Positions 59,797 through 64,000 of a DNA stretch of 64,000 nt are shown piece by piece. The notes under the pieces are model-generated. The model saw nothing but the letters and a program-made list of their open reading frames with translations, searched no databases and was not told the origin of the DNA. Every line of letters begins with the position of its first letter. Within the stretch, counting starts at the first letter, position 1. The translations under genes and the position numbers were made by a program. Source of the stretch: Actinomadura madurae (GTDB taxonomy: Bacteria > Actinomycetota > Actinomycetes > Streptosporangiales > Streptosporangiaceae); NCBI RefSeq assembly GCF_900115095.1, contig NZ_FOVH01000002.1:1-64000 (forward strand), written 5' to 3'.

Positions 59797-60683
59797 CCGC
59801 CGCGGACGACCGCCAGCAGGTTCGCGACCAGCGGGCTCGGATCGCCCGGCCGCCACGCCACGGCGACGCGCGTCCGGACGGCCCCGGGCTCGATCCGGCG
59901 GAACGCGACCCCCGCGAGCCGGATGCGCCGGATGCTCGCCGGAGCCAGCGAGACGCCCAGCCCCGCTTCCACCAGCGCGCAGACCGTCTGCCACTCCACC
60001 GCGTCCTGGACCACCCGCGGCGCGAAGCCCGCCGCGGTGCACAGGCCGGTGATCCGGTCGTACAGCCCCGGGCCGGCCGTGCGGGGCAGGAGCACGAAAG
60101 GCGACTCGGCGAGGTCAGATACCCGCACGGTCCGTTGCGTGGCCAAGGGATGCCCGGTCGGCAGCACGGCCAGGAAGGGCTCGGTCACGACGGTCTCGAA
60201 GACCAGCCCCGCCTCGTCCGGTGGTTCGCGCAGCAGCCCGATATCGATCGTCTTGTCGCGCAGTGCCGTGAGCTGGGGTGCCGTGGTCATCTCCCGGATG
60301 TCCAGGTCGACGCCGGGGAACCGCTGCCGGAAGGTGTGCAGCAGGCCGGGCAGGACGGTCAGGGCGAGGGACGCGGCGAAGCCGATCCGCAGGCGTCCCG
60401 CCCGGCCGTCACCGGCGGCGCGGGCCGCCGCCAGCCCCGCCGCCAGGTCGCCGAGCGCCCGCCGGGCGGCGGGCAGCAGCTCCCGCCCGGCCGGGGTGAG
60501 GTCGACGCGCCCGGGTCCGCGGGTGAACAGCGCGTGCCCGACCTTGTCCTCCAGACGCCGGATCTGCTGGCTCAGCGGCGGCTGCGCGATGCCGAGCCGA
60601 TCGGCGGCATGGCCGAAGTGCAGCTCCTCCGCGAGAACGACGAACGCGTGCAGCTGCGCCAGCGGAAGCTCGGGACGCTCCAT
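59784..60683 (-). CDS. LysR-type transcriptional regulator
   Basis: A 299-aa LysR regulator. The HTH is LHAFVVLAEELHFGHAADRLGIAQPPLSQQIRRLE and the effector domain covers about 90-295 (LRIGFAASLALTVLPGLL, IDIGLLREPP, VEAGLGVSLAPAS). It is divergent from a RidA gene, its likely target. Its 3' end overlaps the convergent DinB-fold gene by 13 bp. Confidence 0.9.
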   Translation of the reverse strand: MERPELPLAQLHAFVVLAEELHFGHAADRLGIAQPPLSQQIRRLEDKVGHALFTRGPGRVDLTPAGRELLPAARRALGDLAAGLAAARAAGDGRAGRLRIGFAASLALTVLPGLLHTFRQRFPGVDLDIREMTTAPQLTALRDKTIDIGLLREPPDEAGLVFETVVTEPFLAVLPTGHPLATQRTVRVSDLAESPFVLLPRTAGPGLYDRITGLCTAAGFAPRVVQDAVEWQTVCALVEAGLGVSLAPASIRRIRLAGVAFRRIEPGAVRTRVAVAWRPGDPSPLVANLLAVVRGGQAA

Positions 60684-60755
60684 ACGCCCACAGATATCAC
60701 CTGATCCTCACCGGAGTATTAGACGTATCACGCTGGCCCATCTAGCTTTCCTGGC

Positions 60756-61139
60756 ATGACGGAGCGACGCGCGATCCTCAGCGGCTCGACGTTCGAGGAG
60801 CGGATCGGCTACGCCCGCGCCGTGGTCGACGGCGACCGGGTGCACGTGTCGGGCACGACCGGGTTCGACTACACCACCATGACGATCTCGGACGACGTGG
60901 TGGAGCAGGCCGAGCAGTGCCTGCGCAACATCGAGGCGGCGCTCGCGGAGGCGAAGTGCGCCTTCGCCGACGTCGTCCGCGTCCGGTACCTGCTGCCCGA
61001 CCGGGCGGACTTCGAGCCGTGCTGGCCTACTCTGCGCGCCCGGTTCGGCGACGTCCGCCCCGCCGCCACCATGCTCGTCTGCGGTCTCGCCGACCCCCGG
61101 ATGAGAATCGAAATAGAGGTCGACGCCCGCAAACCCTGA
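60756..61139 (+). CDS. RidA family protein
   Basis: A 127-aa RidA/YjgF-type protein, a trimer that hydrolyses reactive enamines/imines from PLP enzymes. GYARAVVDGDRVHVSGTTGFD and CLRNIEAALAEAKCAFADVVRV lead to RPAATMLVCGLADPRMRIEIEVDA. In classical RidA the arginine before the final strand binds the carboxylate; Arg is present at PRMRIEIE. TATCAC repeats at 60695 and 60726, 31 bp apart, lie in the shared promoter region with the LysR gene and may be its binding sites. Confidence 0.9.
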   Translation: MTERRAILSGSTFEERIGYARAVVDGDRVHVSGTTGFDYTTMTISDDVVEQAEQCLRNIEAALAEAKCAFADVVRVRYLLPDRADFEPCWPTLRARFGDVRPAATMLVCGLADPRMRIEIEVDARKP

Positions 61140-61177
61140 CCGGTGCCTCGTCGCGAACCGCGAAATCCCTGGTCAGG
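61135..61177. terminator. Two-tier hairpin between convergent ridA-type and DUF1361 genes
   Basis: An outer 7-bp stem (61135-61141 with 61171-61177) covers both stop codons, with an inner 5-bp hairpin at 61151-61163. Confidence 0.4.
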
Positions 61178-61847
61178 AGGGAAGAATCGGGCGGAAGTGG
61201 CGGGCGCTTCTCAGCGTGGCCGCATAGGAGGCCTCGGCTATGGCCTTCGTCATGAAATGGCCTGCCCAGGTGACCAGGAATGTGACCACGATGAGGACGG
61301 GAGCCCACGCCCAGGTCAGGTGGACGACGATCCGTTCGATCGTCGCGTGCGGGTCGACGACGGGTTCCCAGCTGTTCAGGCGCGCCCAGCGTCCGAGGAA
61401 GACGCCGATGGCGCAGAGAGCGTGCGCGGCGATGGTGACGCGCCCTTGCCAGGCGCCCAGGCCGAGGCGGGCCAGGTGACGGAGGGCCGCCGAGAGGGCG
61501 AGGTAGTACGCCAGGAACCCCGAGCCGATGAGCAGCGCGTAGACGGGAAGGACGGCGGTCACGACCGGGCCGCCGCGGTCGGACATGATGATGTCGCCGC
61601 GCAGGTGCACCAAGTCGGTGACGACGTACGGGGCGTTCGGCAGGAACAGGACAAAAAGGACTAGACCCGACCACCAGAACGGTGACCGGGAGAGCCGGTG
61701 GCCGCGGAAGAGCACAAAGGCGAGGCCCACCGGGATCCACGCGAGAAATGTGTTCCAGCCCATCCACCAGGCGTCGCGACGCAGAACATCGACCAGATTC
61801 GGTGCCACCTGCTCCAGTACCCCCATGGACCTATAGTGCACGGTCAT
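61173..61847 (-). CDS. DUF1361 multi-pass membrane protein
   Basis: A 224-aa integral membrane protein with six or seven hydrophobic segments. DUF1361 markers are WMGWNTFLAWIPVGLAFVLF, LFLPNAPYVVTDLVHLR and GRWARLNSWEPVVDP. Function unknown. ATG 61847 overlaps the stop of the upstream ATPase gene (ATGA), implying coupling; ATG 61826 is the alternative start. Confidence 0.85.
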   Translation of the reverse strand: MTVHYRSMGVLEQVAPNLVDVLRRDAWWMGWNTFLAWIPVGLAFVLFRGHRLSRSPFWWSGLVLFVLFLPNAPYVVTDLVHLRGDIIMSDRGGPVVTAVLPVYALLIGSGFLAYYLALSAALRHLARLGLGAWQGRVTIAAHALCAIGVFLGRWARLNSWEPVVDPHATIERIVVHLTWAWAPVLIVVTFLVTWAGHFMTKAIAEASYAATLRSARHFRPILPS

Positions 61848-64000
61848 TCGGTGACATACGAGCCGAGCAGCCCGCCGAAATTGCGGAGCGCGGACGTGGC
61901 CTCACGGAAGCGGTCGGGCCATTCGGGGTCGGTGCGCAGAGCCCCGACGGCGGTTTCGAGGGTCTTGCCGGAACCCCAGAGGGCGAGGTTGCGGGCGTCC
62001 TGGTCGCGCTGGTCGCGCTCCCACCACGCGTTCACGGTGCGGAGCTGTTCGGCGAGGGTGTCGCCGGGGATTGCGCGTTCGTAGAGGTCCTCCCATTCGC
62101 CACTCGATGGGTGGCGCCCCCCGCCGGGCGTCTCCTGGCTCGCCCGCTCCAGCTCCTCCACGACGAGGCACCAGCGGTAGGGGGCCGCGAAGTAGGACGT
62201 CTCGTCGGTCGAGCACGCGTTGCCGTGCAGGACGTCCACCAGGTGGTTCGCCAACCCGGTGGGGGCGGCGCGGGACGCGACGGCCGCGTCGACGGCGTGG
62301 GACACGGTGCAGTCGCGCAGCCGCGCCGGCAGGCCGTCCAGAAGAGACGGGTCCGGCCGCGGCGTGCCCCAGCCGGTGAGGTGGGCGGCCGCCGCCAGCT
62401 CGGCCCAGACCACCAGCTCGGGACGGTCCGCCACGGCGCGCTGGGCGGCGCGCATGTCGCGGAGCGTGCAGGGGGAGTCGCGGCAGTCCGCCCCGCAGGT
62501 GCCGCTGCGCGGGGTCACCAGCACGCTCGGGGACGCCGTCGGCACGGCCTTCTCCAGGTGGGAGCCGTCCGGCATGCGGACCAGGTGCGGGAAGTCCATG
62601 CCGTCGGTGAACACCGCGCCCTCGCCCGGCGTGAGCGTGACCAGGAACTGCGACTGCGCCTCGGTGATGTTCATGGTCGCGCCGACCGCGTCCCGGTCGT
62701 CCTTCGCCGGCAGCCGGTGGACGATCTTGACGGCGGTGTTCTTGATGACGTCCGGGACGAGCTTGGACGGGATCTGCTCCGCCACGATCAGCCCCTCCCC
62801 GTACGCGCGGATCTCCGCGAGGAGGCTCGCGAACGTCTCCACCGCGTGGGCCGCCGCGCCCGCCTGCTCGGTGCGGCGCAGCAGCCGGTGCGCCTCCTCG
62901 AACACGCTCAGGTGGCGCAGCCCGGTCGAGGCGTCCCGCCGCTGCCGCAGCCGCAGGTGCTCCACCAGGCGGACCAGGACGGTGCCCATCAGGAACGCCT
63001 TGTCGCGGTCGTCCCCGACGTCCTCGATCTCCAGGACCACGTTGCGCGACAGCAGCGCGTCGAAGTCGATCGGGTGGCCGCCCTCGAAGAACCGCCCGGT
63101 GGTGCCGAGCCGGAGGCTGGACAGCCGGACCCGGATGAAGCCGCGGACGTTGTCGGTGATCTCCTGGCTGTAGCCGATGTCGTCCACGACCTGCTCGGCG
63201 GTGGCCTGCAGGTCGGCGAGCGTCGGGTAGCGCGGGGACGTCCCCGGTAGGGACGGCTCGCCGAGCGCGAGGTCCCAGCCGAGCCGCTCGTAGCAGCGGG
63301 TCAGCGCCGCCGCGAGCACCTGCGGGAACGGTTCCTCGGCCTCGAAGGCGGCGAGGAACAGGGCGCGGACGAGGTCGGCGTGGGTCTGCAGCGAGAACGG
63401 CCGCCTGTCTGGCCCCAGGGCCGGTTCGAGGGGGTTGATCCCGGCCGCGACCGCCTCTGCGTCTCCCGGCCGGATCGTGACGACCTCCGCGTCCGGGAGC
63501 CGCGCGGCCATCAGCCGGTACTCGGCCTTGGCCGGCTCGACGACCATCCACGGGAGCCCCGCCTCCGACGCCGCCGTCAGCAGCGACCGGACGGTCTGCG
63601 ACTTCCCCGCGCCGGTCGCGCCGCACACGAACGTGTGCCGGTTCAGGCTGGACAGCGGCAGCGACATCTCGCCCACGTCGCGGCGGTTGCGGTCCAGGAC
63701 CCGGCCGAGCCGCACGCCGGTGGCCGCCGACTCGGGCGTCACGTCGAACTCCGGCCGCATCACGAACCGGACCCCCGCGACCTCCCGGACGGGCGGGCGG
63801 GCCAGCGCCGCCACCAGCTGCGTGCTCGCCTCGAACGGCCCCGCCGCGCCCGGGACCAGCGCGTACGGCAGCCGGCTCAGATCCGCCGACGCGGACACGA
63901 GCGCGGCGACCCGGGCGGCGGCCCGCGGCGTCGCGGCGCCGGCCGTCAGATGCACCCGCCACAGACCGGTCGTCGCGGCCTGGCGCAGCTCGCGGTGCCG
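61844..64000 (-). CDS. HerA/DUF87-like ATPase, 5' part beyond the window
   Basis: At least 718 aa; the frame is open to the last base, so the N-terminus is outside. Walker A is GATGAGKSQT, followed by MVVEPAKAEYRLM; Walker B is VVLEIEDVGDD and a later HLSVFEEAHRLLRR. A FtsK/HerA-type motor core therefore spans about the middle 400 visible residues. Near the C-terminus are clustered cysteines (SGTCGADCRDSPCTL), a possible metal-binding knuckle. HerA-like ATPases act in DNA translocation, conjugation or phage defence with a nuclease or sirtuin partner. Any partner upstream lies outside the window. Confidence 0.85.
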   Translation of the reverse strand, partial: RHRELRQAATTGLWRVHLTAGAATPRAAARVAALVSASADLSRLPYALVPGAAGPFEASTQLVAALARPPVREVAGVRFVMRPEFDVTPESAATGVRLGRVLDRNRRDVGEMSLPLSSLNRHTFVCGATGAGKSQTVRSLLTAASEAGLPWMVVEPAKAEYRLMAARLPDAEVVTIRPGDAEAVAAGINPLEPALGPDRRPFSLQTHADLVRALFLAAFEAEEPFPQVLAAALTRCYERLGWDLALGEPSLPGTSPRYPTLADLQATAEQVVDDIGYSQEITDNVRGFIRVRLSSLRLGTTGRFFEGGHPIDFDALLSRNVVLEIEDVGDDRDKAFLMGTVLVRLVEHLRLRQRRDASTGLRHLSVFEEAHRLLRRTEQAGAAAHAVETFASLLAEIRAYGEGLIVAEQIPSKLVPDVIKNTAVKIVHRLPAKDDRDAVGATMNITEAQSQFLVTLTPGEGAVFTDGMDFPHLVRMPDGSHLEKAVPTASPSVLVTPRSGTCGADCRDSPCTLRDMRAAQRAVADRPELVVWAELAAAAHLTGWGTPRPDPSLLDGLPARLRDCTVSHAVDAAVASRAAPTGLANHLVDVLHGNACSTDETSYFAAPYRWCLVVEELERASQETPGGGRHPSSGEWEDLYERAIPGDTLAEQLRTVNAWWERDQRDQDARNLALWGSGKTLETAVGALRTDPEWPDRFREATSALRNFGGLLGSYVTE

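Noticed and set aside
46787..60042. Very long open frames on the minus strand opposite the PKS genes (more than 2000 codons each)
   Set aside because: They are antisense shadows caused by extreme GC at third positions. They lack recognisable domains and are rich in Arg, Gly, Pro and Ala, whereas the plus strand reads clean PKS domains.

Overview
The window is very GC-rich (strong G/C at third codon positions, many GTG/TTG starts, many 4-bp ATGA/GTGA gene overlaps) and reads as the chromosome of a mycelial actinomycete. A DUF397/Scr1-type regulator operon, a mycothiol-type maleylpyruvate isomerase-fold enzyme, a homodimeric AceE followed by DUF3052 and AhpE (the order also found in mycobacteria), a type II glutamine synthetase and WD40-fused Ser/Thr kinases all fit an Actinomadura/Streptosporangiales-like host; this placement is inferred from gene content only.

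Layout. 1-11.6 kb: end of a LivM permease, a 3-hydroxybutyrate dehydrogenase with a GAF/PucR regulator, an epoxide hydrolase, a kinase-WD40 protein, a WYL regulator, an MBL hydrolase divergent from an XRE-cupin regulator, and a secreted TPR/aspartyl-protease-like protein. 11.6-13.4 kb: gene-poor relic ground with fragments of several genes. 13.4-15.7 kb: Scr1/DUF397 operon, anti-sigma-type ATPase, VOC protein. 15.7-22.2 kb: aceE, DUF1918, YjbQ, DUF3052, ahpE, a zinc-ribbon protein and a K+ channel. 22.4-30.6 kb: Calvin-cycle region with phosphoribulokinase, a NarL-type two-component pair, a saccharopine-dehydrogenase-like reductase, cbbR and red-type cbbL-cbbS-cbbX. 30.7-45.4 kb: housekeeping and accessory genes, including PAC2, CBS, a frameshifted geranylgeranyl-reductase-like gene, tRNA-Val, an aldo/keto reductase, DUF899, a MarR/MFS pair, two secreted proteins, glnII, a universal stress protein and a RelA/SpoT homologue. 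45.7-59.8 kb: a PhaC-like hydrolase and a two-protein PUFA-synthase-like iterative PKS with a glycosyltransferase and a DinB-fold enzyme. 59.8-64 kb: LysR/RidA pair, DUF1361 and a HerA-like ATPase cut by the window edge.

Two systems stand out. The first is a compact CO2-fixation set (prk about 4.4 kb from cbbR-cbbLSX) whose large subunit keeps all the catalytic residues checked and whose activase is of the red type. The second is the PKS pair. Its overall fold order (flavin enoyl-reductase-like domain, KS, AT, ACP, KR // KS, AT, DH, PPTase) is that of PUFA/glycolipid synthases. In most of its domains the canonical catalytic residue is replaced: KS1 Cys to Gly, AT1 and AT2 Ser to Gly, KR Tyr to Pro, DH His to Gln, and the PPTase acidic residues are lost. 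The second KS, the ACP serine and the flavin-domain histidine are intact. Both reading frames are open over 10.8 kb, so this is not simple decay.
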